Shown in pieces: positions 10,972 to 23,783 of a DNA stretch of 64,000 nt (within the stretch, counting starts at the first letter, position 1; the number at the start of each line of letters is the position of its first letter). A program made the position numbers and the translations under genes. The stretch is from Megalobrama amblycephala (taxonomy: Eukaryota > Chordata > Actinopteri > Cypriniformes > Xenocyprididae). Below the pieces are notes generated by a model. The model ran no database searches. It was given only the letters and a program-made list of their open reading frames with translations, and was not told where the DNA came from. The stretch lies in NCBI RefSeq assembly GCF_018812025.1, contig NC_063049.1, forward strand, positions 34,787,447 to 34,851,446, in the 5' to 3' direction.

Positions 10972-12897
10972 TAACTACAATAGACCTTTCTTGTTTATTT
11001 TTCATTATTCCTTAAATCCCTTTTAATCTTTTAATCATTTAACTCCTTTAAATATATATATATTTTAAATTCCCTAAATCTGCAAAATGTCACTGACAGT
11101 TGAAGACCGGTGACCTTTTAGCAAAGTCACGTCAGAGCTAAAGTGCCAAAAGACAACTTTTGATCACTTCAGTTCAGGATCTGAAAGCTATTTTAGGAAC
11201 ATTGCTTATTTTGGGAAGCCACTTTAACTGACTAGAACAGACAACATGTACATAGCAAGGAAAAAAAAGAGACAGTCAATGAGAAAAAAAGAGACATGAA
11301 ATTAAAAAGAAAAACCATTCTGGTCCCTGTCAGGGCTCCATGGCAACACCGTATCTAGTAATATTTCCAATCAGACCTCGCACTCTAGGCACTCTGCAGT
11401 ATCTAATCTTCAGCCTAATGACATGCTGCCTTGTGGAAATATTTACGCTTTCCTCTTGGAAATGATAACCGGTTATTAACTCTATATCGGCTCATTAAAT
11501 CCTGAACTAAGCATATAATGCATTATATGTGGATGGAGGGCCGAAAGATGGCCTAATCAAAGACGGTGGATTCTTGCGAGAGGGTGACAGTAGCTGGATT
11601 TTGAAATGTTTTACATTTTTTAGAATGCATTTTGGAAAATTCAACAAAAGAGAATGCAAAACATTGAACGTTATACGGTAGCACCGTGTTCATCATATTT
11701 CTTTCGGAGAAAGAGTGGAAAGACGTTTCCAAATAATGAATATACGGCATCTGTTTTGCAAAAAGAAAAATGTTTCCGTTAACTTAAAAACTCCACCTCA
11801 GCCTTGCACATAAACCTTATGGAAATTTTGAGAGTTTATGGAATATCAAGTGTTTAGATTCAACACAAATTTAAAATGCGCATAAATGGGATGGAAACAC
11901 AGCAACTGTCCACATGGACTGAACATCCATGCAAAACATCTAACTCTGGGATGCAATGTAACCTTTGCCTTTAAAAGAGAAATGTGTAAATTTTAAGAGG
12001 GCAGAATTACAGTTATTCATCACATAGAGGGTTTAATTCATCAGCCCTGAAGGCACAAGAAGATGAACTCTGTTTACCACTAAAGCTATTCTGGCTGTTT
12101 TGGAAGTGGCCATCAATCTTCAGCTATCTTTAAAAAAGAAAGCATCAGTTTCAATCACCCAAGAGACAGCTAGTCAACTGCTGAAAAGATTTCTCTTCTC
12201 CTCCTTGTCTCTTCAAGGTGAAGTTTTCCCCAACTGACATGAAGACCCTGGGGAAGCGTGATATTAATGCTTGAAAATATTAAAAATCCTACCAAAAATA
12301 CACATGTGACTCCACCCTTTGCCCCTGCTGTTGTTCTCAATTAACAAGTTCAATTAACCTGTGCAACCGAAGCCTCTAGATACACCAAGACCTCATTGGC
12401 CTACAAAGATGGCAGTCTAAATGTTAAAGCATCTTCCTACGAGTGATTTTCGCTGTGCTCTATCATCCCCTATGGTGCGGCGAAATACACATGGACCAGA
12501 ATTGTTTTTAGGTTGATGTCTAAGCACAGAATGTGTTCTTCTGTCTAACCATCATAATCCTATTTAGCCTGAGCAATAATATGACTCTGTTTATCAGTGC
12601 TTTAACTTTAATACCAGTAATTGCATTGGCCAATTACCCCAGCGGGAGGCCAATGGTTGCCCTGCTCTGTTGCACAGTCTTCCTGACATGCAGGGTGCCA
12701 TTGTGTGTTTTTGCTTCAAGAAGATCATCATAGTTTTTAACTCATCTAAAACAGATTCCAGAACAATCAGTAATGCAGAAACTCCATCTCTGAGGAAAAA
12801 GATGCTCCTCTAAGACAGAAATGATGGAGTCCACTAAGGTCTTCTTTGATTGGCCAATAGATTAGCTTTGTGTAGGGAACAGACTAAAGTTTAAGCC
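10972..12897. other. Intronic sequence, nothing assigned
   Basis: No terminal inverted repeats or known repeat words. The stretch 11330-12480 looks single-copy and moderately GC-balanced. I see no exon-like frame with splice sites. Confidence 0.45.
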
Positions 12898-12901
12898 TTA
12901 A

Positions 12902-13626
12902 ATGGGACGTATAATATATAGGGGAACTATATAGCTAAAACACAGCGTTTTTGTGTGTTTCCTTTTAAATGAAAATGAGCTGCTGTTCCCGGCTGCTTTC
13001 CAGAAGAGGACAGAGCTTTAACAGCTCAAGTTTTGGTTGCTCAACAACAACAAAGCTGGAGAATCTCACGCAGCCAAAATGGTGATTGTCAGTAACGGTG
13101 TTCAGCCTTACATTGTTCAAACTGAGTCAGACACTGATGGAGAGACTCAGGAAGAAGTAACAACTATTAGAATGCAACTGGACATTTCTGTACGGTTAGT
13201 GGATAAATATATGTAGTTTCCATGGAGTTCTCATCGACTAACATGTGGCGTCATGTTAATCTTTTGTGCAAATCCAGCATTAAATTGACCCTTGTTTGTG
13301 AAGCAGTCCAGCGTAAAATGACGGCATGGTAACAACACTCTACTACAACTACTTTTCCTCTTCTCTAAAGCAGCCCAACATGGCCTTGCCGCCTTTGTTG
13401 CATGTTTATGTAAATATTAGGGTTAGTGATGTCACTAATCTGGGAGGAAACTCGTTGTAGTCCCTACCAGCCATTTGTTGTGGTCCTTAAACAGAGAACA
13501 CTTTAAAAGAAATGATCTCCCTTTGCATTAAACTTTGAGCGTTGTAACTTTGCAGACGTTCTTTATGCTCTAACAGCAACATTACACACTAACGTTAAAA
13601 AATTGAAATCATAATCAACCATGCCT
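12902..13626. mobile_element. TTAA-target MITE, same superfamily as 54822 and 58748
   Basis: TTAA at 12898-12901 and 13627-13630. The interior includes words such as cagaagaggacagagcttta and ggagaatctcacgcagccaa that I recognise from a common fish repeat. The termini (ATGGGACGTATAAT and, reversed, AGGCATGGTTGATTA) have decayed, so the element is old. There is no transposase. Confidence 0.85.
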
Positions 13627-13639
13627 TTAATAATTGAGT

Positions 13640-14160
13640 CCATAAAAACCAAATCAGTCCAACTAGTGAATGAATCATTCAAATTGGTTTTATGAACCAT
13701 ATACATTGTTTAATTGAAAAGATTTGTCTCAAATAAACAATTAAATAATGAATTGAACACTGCCACTTCAGTGACCAAATGATTCATACTGTGTTTTCAA
13801 AAGAATGTTCAGAACATGAGCAAACCATTCTTTTGAACCTAATCTGTTCATTGGATCAATTAAACCAGTTCACAAAACTTATATGAATGATTTGATCACT
13901 TAAGTAGAATTGTCTGATTATTGGGTGAATTGTTCTTTTGAGTCAAATGTTTTCTATGAATTGGTTGATCTGAATAACATTGCTACTTTAGTGAACGAAT
14001 GATTCATATTAGTTTTGTAAAAATGGAACAACCGATTCCATGAAAAGATTCAATTTAAAAGAACAATACTGTCATGAATTTGACATCACTACTTCAGTTA
14101 ACAAATAATTATTTTGATCTGGTTCACAAATCTACTGAACCAGATACTGGGTAAAACTAT
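13640..14160. repeat. Diverged array of GAATGATTCA-like words
   Basis: Variants of aatgattca, gaatcattca and aaaagaaca recur many times on both strands at irregular spacing (for example 13673, 13780, 13886, 13998). It resembles the interior of the hAT-like element at 26418-27192. I cannot define ends. Confidence 0.55.
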
Positions 14161-15496
14161 ATGGGTAAACTACTCCTTTAATAACTTCACAACATCTTAT
14201 GCCTCAAATGCCATGAATATAATCAGTTCAATTAGTATAACTTGAACATATTCAGTTCAAGCTAAAACCATTTAGAGCTATACATCTCACCAACAAAATA
14301 CCACATTGAGGTTCTCCTACATTTCCGCTGAAATCAATTGAAATTGGTCTTAAATTTAGGCAAGGGATGTGTGATAAGTAACTAGCAGGCAACGTGTTCA
14401 CAAGGAAGTTCAGAAAGCCTCGCTAGTCACGTCTGAACACACATTAGACACACAATATTTACACCTATATTCTTCCTGAAGAAAAGATCCCTGACCTTTC
14501 TCTGACTACCCATTATCCTCATCATGGCACAGGCTGCAGTGTGGATGAGGGGAGGTGAGCAGAGAGGTCAGACTCCCATCTAGCTCTTTTTTTTTTCTTC
14601 ACTAGCGATGTTTTGGTCGTGAACAAAAAAAAAATTAAAAAAAATGTTTTATAAGTGAACAAATCATTCTCATTCACTTCCATGCACTTACAACTCAGAA
14701 ATCTCTCCCGTCTGAATCACAGGATTGCTTTAGTTACTTTTTTACTGACTTCAAAGGCAAACAGCACAGAAGTTCAAGTAGCATATCATTGGTTGGACCA
14801 ACCGAATGAATATGCCCTTCACTGAACGACTTGGTGTTTTGAATCTGAACGAGACAGAGGCATACTAGTATACAATTCCACACTATATGCTTGTCTATCA
14901 TACTACTTTTATTATTTCTGCCATATGCTTTTCTGATTTCAGCCTTAAAATGGAGTCAATGAAACATCTTGTCTGGAAAATGAATTAAATGAACTGGGAC
15001 AGGTCATTTGCGAATTAAATGAACAAAGAAGCTACCTCATTTGTGAACAAGGATCTGCTGGTTGACTGAACAAAAGTGAAATACGAGCTCAGAAAAATAC
15101 TTTTAATGGGCGTCAGTGTTCAGATTTCTGCTCTTGAAACTTATGCAAATGTGTGCATATTTAATTAGATATTGACTAATTTCAATATGTAAAAAAAACA
15201 TTTAAAAAAAATTGTAATACAAAACAATTGTCTTAACATACTGTGTTTAATAAACTGGGCAATGTATGGTGATATATATTAGTTAAAATTCTTTAAAAAA
15301 AAAAAAAAAAAAAAAAACATATTACATACCGTTGCAGTGTCCGAACTCTGATACTAAACTGACTCTGGCAAATCAAGTATGGTAATTAAAATACTATTGT
15401 AAGTGACACCTTGAAACTCAGACTTTGATATGGCACAGAATATCAGGACATTATGGAAAACAAAAAATACTACACAAAATCTGAGATGTCTTGAGT
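14161..15496. other. Intronic sequence next to exon 2, nothing assigned
   Basis: Contains an A run at 15295-15317 and another GAATGAATATG-type word near 14800. No inverted ends were found. It is the donor-side flank of exon 2. Confidence 0.45.
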
Positions 15497-15505
15497 ACTT
15501 ACCCT
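15497..15505 (-). other. erbb4: Splice donor of erbb4 exon 2
   Basis: On the minus strand the exon ends AGG followed by gtaagt, a consensus U1 donor. The exon ends between codons (phase 0), as expected for joining to the next exon of the family. Confidence 0.92.
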
Positions 15506-15654
15506 AAGGAATGACAGGTCACGACTGCGATCGATGCTGGTGATCTCGAGGTTACCCATCACCACCTCGCAGTTCTCGTAGTATTTACGAAGGGTCCGAT
15601 ACTGCTGGTCCAGATCTGACAGAGTACTCAGTTTATTCTCTGTGCCAGTACATA
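15503..15654 (-). CDS. erbb4: erbb4 exon 2 (receptor L domain I of ErbB4 receptor tyrosine kinase)
   Basis: ErbB4 is a plasma-membrane receptor tyrosine kinase for neuregulins, acting in neural and heart development. On the minus strand the exon reads two bases completing a codon, then 50 open codons, ending in phase 0 after ...DLSFLR. The translation starts [19 protein letters not shown] and contains [14 protein letters not shown], the beginning of extracellular domain I (receptor L domain, ligand binding). From family knowledge, the words [16 protein letters not shown] and DLSFLR point to ErbB4 rather than EGFR, ErbB2 or ErbB3. By my recall about 43 of 50 residues match human ErbB4; the changes cluster at [11 protein letters not shown]. 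The length, 152 bp, equals the usual length of exon 2 in the ErbB family. It is flanked by a pyrimidine tract plus AG at the 5' side and gtaagt at the 3' side, so it looks functional. Teleosts carry erbb4a and erbb4b; one exon does not let me choose between them. Confidence 0.96.
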
Positions 15655-15684
15655 CTGCAAAAAGAAAAGAAAAAAAAAATGAAA
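15655..15684 (-). other. erbb4: Splice acceptor of erbb4 exon 2
   Basis: Read on the minus strand, a long T/C tract (cttttctttttgcag at its end) runs directly into the exon. The AG lies at 15655-15656. It fixes the 5' edge of the exon at 15654 and leaves two exon bases to complete a codon begun in exon 1. Confidence 0.9.
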
Positions 15685-16259
15685 GAGAGAAATTACATTA
15701 TTATGGTCCAAACAACAGGTGCAGGAACTGGTTGGAGGTTCAGTCCATCAAGCAAAGCAATTCAATCAGGCCTGAAGCCCATCTAAGACAGACAAGGAGG
15801 CTCCAGCCCCAGACGGACAACTTGACAAGTAATTAAACAGAGCCATTTCTGCTCATCAAACACCTTGCACCAATCAAAGACATTTGCCATCTGTTGCATC
15901 AGCTGGCATTGCCTTTGAGCCAAGAGTGTAACCCTCCCTCTCACGCCTCACTGAACCACTGTCACAACATCCATGAGCACATCCACGCCTATCCCATGCC
16001 ACCCGCTCTGTGCCCACCAGAAAGACAGACAGGGAAAGGAGAGTCAGCACATGCATTACGACACCATATGATTAGACTAACTGTCAATGCAGCTGCGCAT
16101 CTTCCTATTATTGAGTAACGTTATGCTAGTTTCTTAACATGCAACAGCAGAGCCCTTATTCATCAAGTGCTCATTAACAAACTCACACAGAATGAAGCGG
16201 GGGTGGCGGCTTCGTGGAGAATAAATACTTTTTCTAGGCCACATCTGCGATCTGTCAAT
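15685..16259. other. Intronic sequence upstream of exon 2
   Basis: Acceptor-side flank of exon 2. Overlapping short open frames on both strands at 15874-16118 have no recognisable domain. No repeat structure was seen. Confidence 0.45.
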
Positions 16260-16263
16260 TTAA

Positions 16264-16872
16264 AGGAATATTTGACCCATAAATCCAAATTTTGTCATCA
16301 TTTACTCACCCTCAAACCCAGTCTCTGAAATACAAAAGAAGACATCTTGAACAGTGTCCTCTTTGCTGTTTTCCATGCTGCTAACCACTGTTACTGAATC
16401 ATTTAGCTGAATTTCAAATCAGTTTGATTCATGATTAAATCATTGAGACCAGGGCTGCATTTCTTTAAATCATCGTAACCCTATGTAGATGGGAGAAACA
16501 CTGGCACCAACGATCAGCTTAGCTCACAATGCTGTTTTGTGACCTGGCTTAAATGATTTATTGAAAAGACTTGACTCAAAAGAACAAATCGCTTACCAAA
16601 TCTTTACTTCTCTCTTAAACATACTCAGGAGAGCTTCGTTAGATGCCCAGATTTTCAGTGAATCACAACTTTAATTTCAAACTGTTCAATTGTATGGATT
16701 CAGAAGTCTTGAAATATAATGCACGGGTAATGTGGACTAGTTTATGATGTTTTATGGTGCTTTTGCAGCATTTTAGAAGCTTGAAAGCTTATTCTTTTCT
16801 TGTTTTTTTTTTTTTAAGGAAGAAGGAAAGCCATTACAACAACACAAGTTTGAGTAAATGATGACAGAATCC
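16264..16872. mobile_element. Element with AGTTCACCC-type inverted ends
   Basis: Left end aggaatatttgacccataaa followed by gtcatcatttactcaccctc; right end gagtaaatgatgacagaatcctttc, its inverted match. Left boundary is TTAA (16260-16263). Related termini recur across the window (20598, 37314, 39055, 51171, 54660). The family is very common in cyprinid genomes by my recall. Confidence 0.7.
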
Positions 16873-18160
16873 TTTCATTATTTTACTTCAATCACACTGG
16901 TCAAAAGTACTATTTATTTCTTAGTTTAAAATTTTAATAAGGAACAAATTACTGAATGCACTTTAGGAAAGTAAGTATGATTAATTTTGATTTTATGTTT
17001 TCTTTTTTTAAAGGCATCAAAGCTCTTAAGCCTTCATTAGTAATCAAGACAAGCACATAACAGCCTCTGAGTCTCCCTCAAATTATCGGCGTAGAAAAAA
17101 CACAAATAGTTCCCTTACTAAAAATACAGATTTTGAGAAGAATATGAAATGAAGAGAAATTGAAATATGTCGAGGTCAGGTGTTAGACTTGGGTGTTTTC
17201 AATAACCTTTAACATGAATTAGAGCGAGGGAGGTATTATGAAAGAAGCTTAGTCGTAATAAACATTTATTGCACCCTCAGGGGCTTCGTTGTGAGATTAC
17301 AGGTGAATTGTGGGATATAATCTTGTTATAGGGGAGGTTCCTTTCTATACCATATTTGACAGCTAACCCACTTTAAAAAAAAGAAAAAGAAAAAGAAAAA
17401 GCCACCAACATCAAATTCATGAAGGAGGCTAAATATACTGTATTCAAATCACAGATTGACTTTTTTTTTTTTTTTAACCACCAACCTTACAGTTCACCCA
17501 AAAATGAAATTAAAATGATGACAAGATTTTTAATTTGTGATCATTTTCAAACTACCTCTCTACCTATCTATGTATAGTTGCACTGATCTTTAGGAGCTAA
17601 GATGTGCTGTGCGTTCCTGCTAGGCTCTTTATAAACACGCATTTTGTGTAAACAAACCACAGGTAAACATCATGTGAACATCACAGCATACATGACACTC
17701 ATTGATTACAACACTTCTTTGCCATGGGCCACAGTAGACGTTAAATTGAAGCATGGCTGCTTACAAACCCCCTCGTTTGTCTTTTTCAATAAAGAAGAAC
17801 ATAGTCTTGCTGCCCCTCAGCAAACCTCCTCACTGCCGCACAAAGGCAAACAACACAAAGAAATGGCATCTTTATTTCCAGTTTATGCCTCTGACTGCAG
17901 CTTGATTGAACTGTCTTTTATTTATTTATTTAGGATCATAAATCATGGATTGGGGCATGAATCTCAGTTCTGAATTTTATATTATGATCAATTAGTGTGA
18001 AGATTATCATTCTGTTTCAAAACCAAGTGAGCTCTCTATGGCCTAGATAGGCAGCAGACACAAGAAGCATAACTTAAATAGAATCTCATAAGTGACTCAT
18101 TTTGAACAATACACAAGAAGCAACCTCAAAGTACACATGATTTTACAGATTGTCATTATA
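16873..18160. other. Intronic sequence, little assigned
   Basis: Contains a poly-T at 17461-17476, an (AAAAAG)n stretch at about 17375-17400 and a short AGTTCACCCAAAAATGAA terminus at 17492-17510 without a partner. The 109-residue open frame at 17644-17973 has no recognisable domain. Confidence 0.45.
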
Positions 18161-18469
18161 GTAACACTTTATTTCGATGGTCCACTTCAGACATTCTATT
18201 AAACTATAAGTAACTTCACAAATACAGTCATTAGAGTATTAATAGACTATCTGCTTAATATCTGCTGACACTTTATTTATATGGTCCTCCAACACGCATT
18301 CTACTTTGCTAACTAACTAACTAACTTTGCATCTACATGTCAACTTATTCTACTAACCTGAACCCTAACACAACAGTCTACAGTCTACTAGTACTCTAAT
18401 GAAAGTTAGTTGACATGTAGCTGCAAAATTAGTAGTGTATAAAGTGGACCAGCGAAATAAATTGTCACC
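18161..18469. mobile_element. Short element with 28-bp imperfect inverted ends
   Basis: Left end gtaacactttatttcgatgg; right end, reversed, ggtgacaatttatttcgctg, both continuing tccactt. The interior repeats the terminus-like phrase gacactttatttatatggtc at about 18268 and has a (CTAA)n patch at 18309-18325. The target duplication is not evident. Confidence 0.75.
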
Positions 18470-20597
18470 TTAGCATGTTGCTAAGCTAATGAGATACTCC
18501 AACTAGCATAATAATGCATACTGTAACACAAAAAAAAAAAAAAATCCAAATAGACCATTTTAATGAATCTGAATTACTTTTACAATAACATTTTTGTATT
18601 GAATGTGTTGAAAGTATATTTATAATCAACATTTTTCCATCATTTTTCTTCACATAGCCCATTGCAGTGCATTATGGGATTATCATAACCACCACTACTC
18701 TTATAATTTAGCCAAGAGAAGAAGACATGATCGCATTGTCTATCCTTTGAAAACGTTTTTGTGTCTAAGATGCCTTAAAATCCAGCTCAGTAGATTTTGG
18801 AACAAAGCTTCTAATAACAAATACATGTGTTCATATAAGCACATGCTTTTATAATTTTTTTTAACCCCAAAGCTGACATTATTTCTATCACAAAGAACAA
18901 ACTTCACAGTGGACCTTCACAGTAAGAGAATAGAACATGAACAGCTCTGAAGTACTAAGCCTTGAATATTTTTCATTTTTCTTTCATTTTTACAGACATA
19001 TGGTGTTTGCAGAATAGATTTAAAGACCTCTGCAACACACACACACACACACACAATCAATCCTTGTTTGAGATAAATCATTTTAAAAGACACTGTTGAT
19101 GCTGCTTTGCAGCTTCTGTAGTTTTATAAACACGAACATATTCTAGATTGAAAACGGGTAGCATTGAAACATTTTTATTTAGTGCTTTATGTATTAATTT
19201 TCTTACTACAGCAGCATGCCGAAGTGCACCTGATTCAATCCCACCACATGTCTAATGCGTTTCATCAAAGAAATAAAATGCTCTCTTTCCTTACTCAGTC
19301 ACAGATACACAAACAAAACTGTTTATCATCCCCCCATAGCTCTAACTCGTGCCGGCCTTGCATTTGTCAGGAAGGTGCGTGTGTATATCCAACATGACCG
19401 GAATACATAAAGCACTTCCTTATCACTGGGACAGTGAAAGATGCTTTTAGACCTGTGTCTGAAAGGTGCAGCCAATGGGAATCTAAACAGAATTTCAGCA
19501 CCCATTTCCTGAAGACATGGGATGGGAAAACTAAAAGAGAATTAAAAATGACAAATTCTGGCATTATTTACTCACAGAGAAAACTGTGTGAGACTTAACC
19601 CCGATTAAACTCGTAAAACCTTCTACAAACTGTTTTTGATTTTTAGTTTGACAAGGGACCAAAATATTTGTCATCACAAAAACAAAATAGCATTTTTATA
19701 TCATTAGAGTTTCATATCACAACTGCTAATAAACAACTCGGCATAAACATGACCTCCATTCTCATCAATTCCGACTCTACTCTTGTATATTTATATTCTC
19801 ATTGGAATTAAACACTCCTCTATTAGTCAATGGATTTCATAAGTATTGCACAAAATGACTTCATCAATGAAGAACGGGGGTTTATTGAACATCAATATAA
19901 GCGAGAAAAGAAGTCGGAGTCTCCAAGGCATATTGGACCCACAGCAATGGCAGAAAAGGTCATGCCAATAGCCGCCAACTCATTGAACTAAATAAAGTTG
20001 CAAATGTCACTTCCTGAAGTAAACATCGTCAATGCATCAGCTTAAAGGACGTGAGCGGATTGGAAGATCGGGGCTGATCGCCAGAGGGGTATGGTGATGG
20101 TGTGATCCATGCAGTCAGTCGTACTGCAGTCAGGTTTGTTCGCCTGTTAAGAGGGCATCTGGTGAAGGACTAAACTGTAATAATGACAGTCATGATTGCA
20201 TCTCTGCGTGACAGTGCTACGGTCCGGTAACCGTGTCCTCTACAGTCCCAGTCACTAGTCTATGGGTCTGCCCTCTCCATATGGGACCGGCTGATATTAG
20301 TATCATAAACACTTTAGCAGGCTGACTCGACCGACTGAGCACTGGAGCTTTGAACTCACCCGTGAGGTCAGGATACGGTGACATTAACAATTGTCCGAAG
20401 GCTCGTGCACCTATAAATAATCGGTTTATTGCTCTCTGAAGCACCCAAAGAGATGATTTATCAAGTAAATGTCTCATGAAATGATCATGAAAATAGTATC
20501 GGATTCACTAGAGGGCTCAGATTAAACTTGAGTTAAACGTTTTAAATTGGATGGCGTTTAGCTGTCAGCCCAATTTTTGTTTTAACAGCATACTGTG
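18470..20597. other. Intronic sequence, nothing assigned
   Basis: Contains a (CA)n at 19036-19055 and A runs near 18530. The part 19900-20480 appears single-copy and GC-balanced and would be worth comparing across species. No coding signal. Confidence 0.45.
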
Positions 20598-21095
20598 ACA
20601 GTTCACCCAAAAATTTTGTCATTGCTTATTCACTCTCATATTGTTCCAAACCCATATGACAATCTTTCTGCCGAAGAAAAGGGGATTTTTTAAGAACATC
20701 TTGGCCGCTTTTGTCCATGTAATAAAAGTGAGAAAAAAGGCACGATAAAAAATAGCTTTCTGTGAGGAACACACCAAAATAAATGACAGAAAATGAAAAA
20801 TAAATAAAATAAAATAAAATAAAATAAAATAAAATAAAATAAAATAAAATAAAATAAAATAAAATAAAATAAAATAAAATAAAATAAAATAACCTTTAGA
20901 TGCACATATATACATTTCAGTCTGCTACTCAGAGGTATTTAATGATTCCAAAAGACTTGGAATATAGTGCACGAGTCGCTTTTATGACTCATTATGGGGA
21001 TTTTCTTTTTCTTACTTTTTAAAAAAAAAAAAAAGTAAGCAATACAGCTTTAAAAACAACATGAGGGCGAGTAAATGATAGAAATTAAAATTTTG
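20598..21095. mobile_element. Element with AGTTCACCC-type inverted ends carrying an (AAAAT)n array
   Basis: Left end gacagttcacccaaaaattt, then a phrase matching the family (attgttccaaacccatatga); right end aacatgagggcgagtaaatg, its inverted match. The ends are diverged and the boundaries uncertain by about 10 bp. Confidence 0.7.
20804..20890. repeat. (AAAAT)n pentanucleotide microsatellite
   Basis: About 17 perfect units. The Phe/Ile/Leu/Tyr-rich frames on the minus strand are artefacts of it. Confidence 0.98.
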
Positions 21096-23783
21096 GATGA
21101 AAAAGACAATGACAGTAAATGTGCACATGGTACTTCTGCATCACTGATGTCACGGCATTACTCAAAGTGAAGTACAACCTATTTGGAGTGGGATGTATCA
21201 TTGTACAGTATACAGTCTGTCCCTCAGACCCTTTGTTCCCAAACACTGGCCTCCTGTGTGTCCTGGAGGAGGACGGCACAGTCCATAAGCAAACAGACTC
21301 CTTTATCTATCTTGTTTTCTCTTTTCCAGGTCTCACAATGTGAAGACAAAGAACTGGTGTTCACAGTGTTCTCAGTCGAATGGGCTGTGCTGACCAAGGT
21401 CCATGCCTTATTACCCATAATCCCATAGGCCATCTCATTGACACCAGGCAGAGAAAAAGACATACCTCTGGGAGAGAAGAATGTATCAGGATGGAAACTA
21501 AAAGATTATCCTGACAGGAATTTGAAGGGAATAAACTTTGGTTTATCTCTACTGAGCTGTGGCGGATTTGCAGTGAGAGTGGAACAATTGCGACTAACCA
21601 AATTTTGTTTTTTTATTATATATTATTTATTATATATTTACATAAATATAAAACATATCTCGACTAATCTAATATGGATATTAAGATATCATAAACACTA
21701 AAATCATGATTTTCTGTAGAGCTGCTTCGATACAATGTGTATTATGAAAAGTGCTATATAAATAAATTTCACTTGACCTGAAATACTGAAATACTGACTA
21801 AATTTAAAGGATATCCATAAATTTAATTTCTAAATATACAAATACATTATCCTTTACTTTTGATTCATACTTTATTCAAAAGGCACAATTACTAAAACAA
21901 AAACCTGTGTAAAAATATGATATTTCAGCATGCTAAGTGTCATCTTCCATGGAAGAGGAAGATGGCTCACTCTTGTTTTAACCCTATCAGCAGGATCACT
22001 ATGACAAGCAGCTTCCTTTCAGGAGTCTCTGCGTGGATGATTTGGAGGAAAGCCACAAACCCTGAGGCACAGCAACTGCTTAAACCAAGGACAGGCCCGT
22101 ATTCCCATCCTCCCATCTCACGGAGGCCCAAATCCTATTTTTGGTGATGTTGATCGAGTCATAAATCCATGTCATCCGCTAATAGCAGGAATATTTATTA
22201 TCACAGGCCCATCACATGGAGGCCGCAACAAAAGGCATTTAATTTGCTGCAGTATGGCAACTCTCACAGTTTCAGAGCACTAGGTCATTGGCAATTAGAG
22301 AGTGCAAGAAATGTGCTGACAGCTGGTGGGAACTCAGTCTCAAAAACCCATCTTTGTGTCTAAGGAGCACTTCTTTTTTGTTTTCGGCATTCTCTCTGGC
22401 TGTTCTATCTGTGCAGGCATCAGACTGGTGTGACTGAAAACCTTCCTAATGGCTTTTACAGCACATTTACAGCAGAGGCGCCCCCGTCATCAATTACCCC
22501 CCTGCCTGCTCTGAGTGTTGCGGTGTATCCTTCATGCGGGAGGGAGGCCATCTCATCCCTTCACGTGGCCTATGAAATGAATCTTCATCAAGTAAGCGAG
22601 CAGTCCTCATAAATTACAGCGGCTTGAGCCTCTGCTCCTCCCCCTCTTCCGTTTCTGTCATTAAAAAAAGGGGGAAGGATTTCTCCGGTTAATTTTTCTC
22701 TGGACTAGAATTTACACGAAAGCTGGAAGGGCAGGGGACATCTTCCACTACAAGGGAAAAGGAATCTGATGTGTGTGCATGTGTTTGTGTGTGTAATGTG
22801 GGACTGATTAGGAGAAGGAGCAGGCAGAGAATGAATAAACGGCCTGTTAATGCCTAGTTTCCAGACCAACTTCTTGGCTTAAAAGAGGTTAGTGGCTCAG
22901 ATCTGCCACTGCAGAAAATATCCCAAAGGAAACGGGATGATTCTAAAATGGATTTCATGCAGAAAAAGCTTTTGCACAATATTAAAAATCATTATTTTAC
23001 ATGACAATCCCTCATTACAGATAACTAGAATTATATATTAGTAAACGTGAATGGCACATGACCTCGCAGCCACAATGCTTGGTTTCCAGGAGGTTGCTAT
23101 GTGGTTGCTACATGGTTGCTAGGCTAGCTGCTTACAGACTAAAGTATTATCTATGATCTCACTTATGGTTACTAGAGACGAGACCTTCAAAATTAGCTTG
23201 TTATGCAGAATGTCCCAGATCGTCACGCCATGCACAAATCTTTGTGCTACCACAGCAATGGACGAGCTGTTAGAGTTAACACTAATCTCCTGCGATCCAT
23301 CACTGTAGACCACTTATGACAGGGTAGGCTGTTCTCCTCATTTCTTTCTTCATCTGTCTTACAGCTTGCAAAACAGGGGGCTGACCACATTTCTCTTTAT
23401 CCCTTACGCTAATTTCATCTGCTTCCCCTCTTCACAGTCGGATGACATCATCTGCATATATGGAAAAAGAAAAAAAAAAAAAAAAAAAAAACTGTATCTC
23501 TATTATGTTGAAGTTCCTGCAAGAAACCATCTGTATCTAGTAAAGTGGTCACTATGACACATTTAAAGAGAGAAGTGAAGTGCACTCATCTTAAGCATTG
23601 CAGGGTTGTGCATCATTCAGAACTGAACGGAGAATGCTTTTTAAATTTAATCCAAATGAATTCCTGAATTTGAACAACAGGATACAGAACTGCAATTTGA
23701 ATTTGAATGGAAAAAAAATGAATAGTTAAAATGTAAAAAAAAAAAAAGTTCATTTGAATTTCAGTTCATTTTAATTCTACTAC
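21096..23783. other. Intronic sequence, mostly single-copy in appearance
   Basis: A short fish repeat tail (gtgctatataaataaat) is at about 21751-21767 and a poly-A at 23465-23491. The block 21950-22620 lacks repeat words, is GC-balanced and has TAAT-type homeodomain core words, so a conserved regulatory element is possible but unproven. No exon found. Confidence 0.45.

Larger units (their letters stand above)
1..15502 (-). other. erbb4: erbb4 intron 2 (5' part)
   Basis: Everything to the left of exon 2 lies downstream of its donor on the minus strand and is therefore intron 2. I looked for exon 3 (family length about 184 bp, continuing domain I) on the minus strand and did not find it, so the intron runs past the left edge and is at least 15.5 kb long. 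Confidence 0.88.

Noticed and set aside
1..15502. Exon 3 of erbb4
   Set aside because: No minus-strand stretch with the expected continuation of domain I and matching splice sites was found by eye; a translated search would settle it.
20619..20915. Minus-strand frames rich in Phe, Ile, Leu and Tyr, resembling membrane segments
   Set aside because: Translation of the (AAAAT)n array, not a membrane protein.
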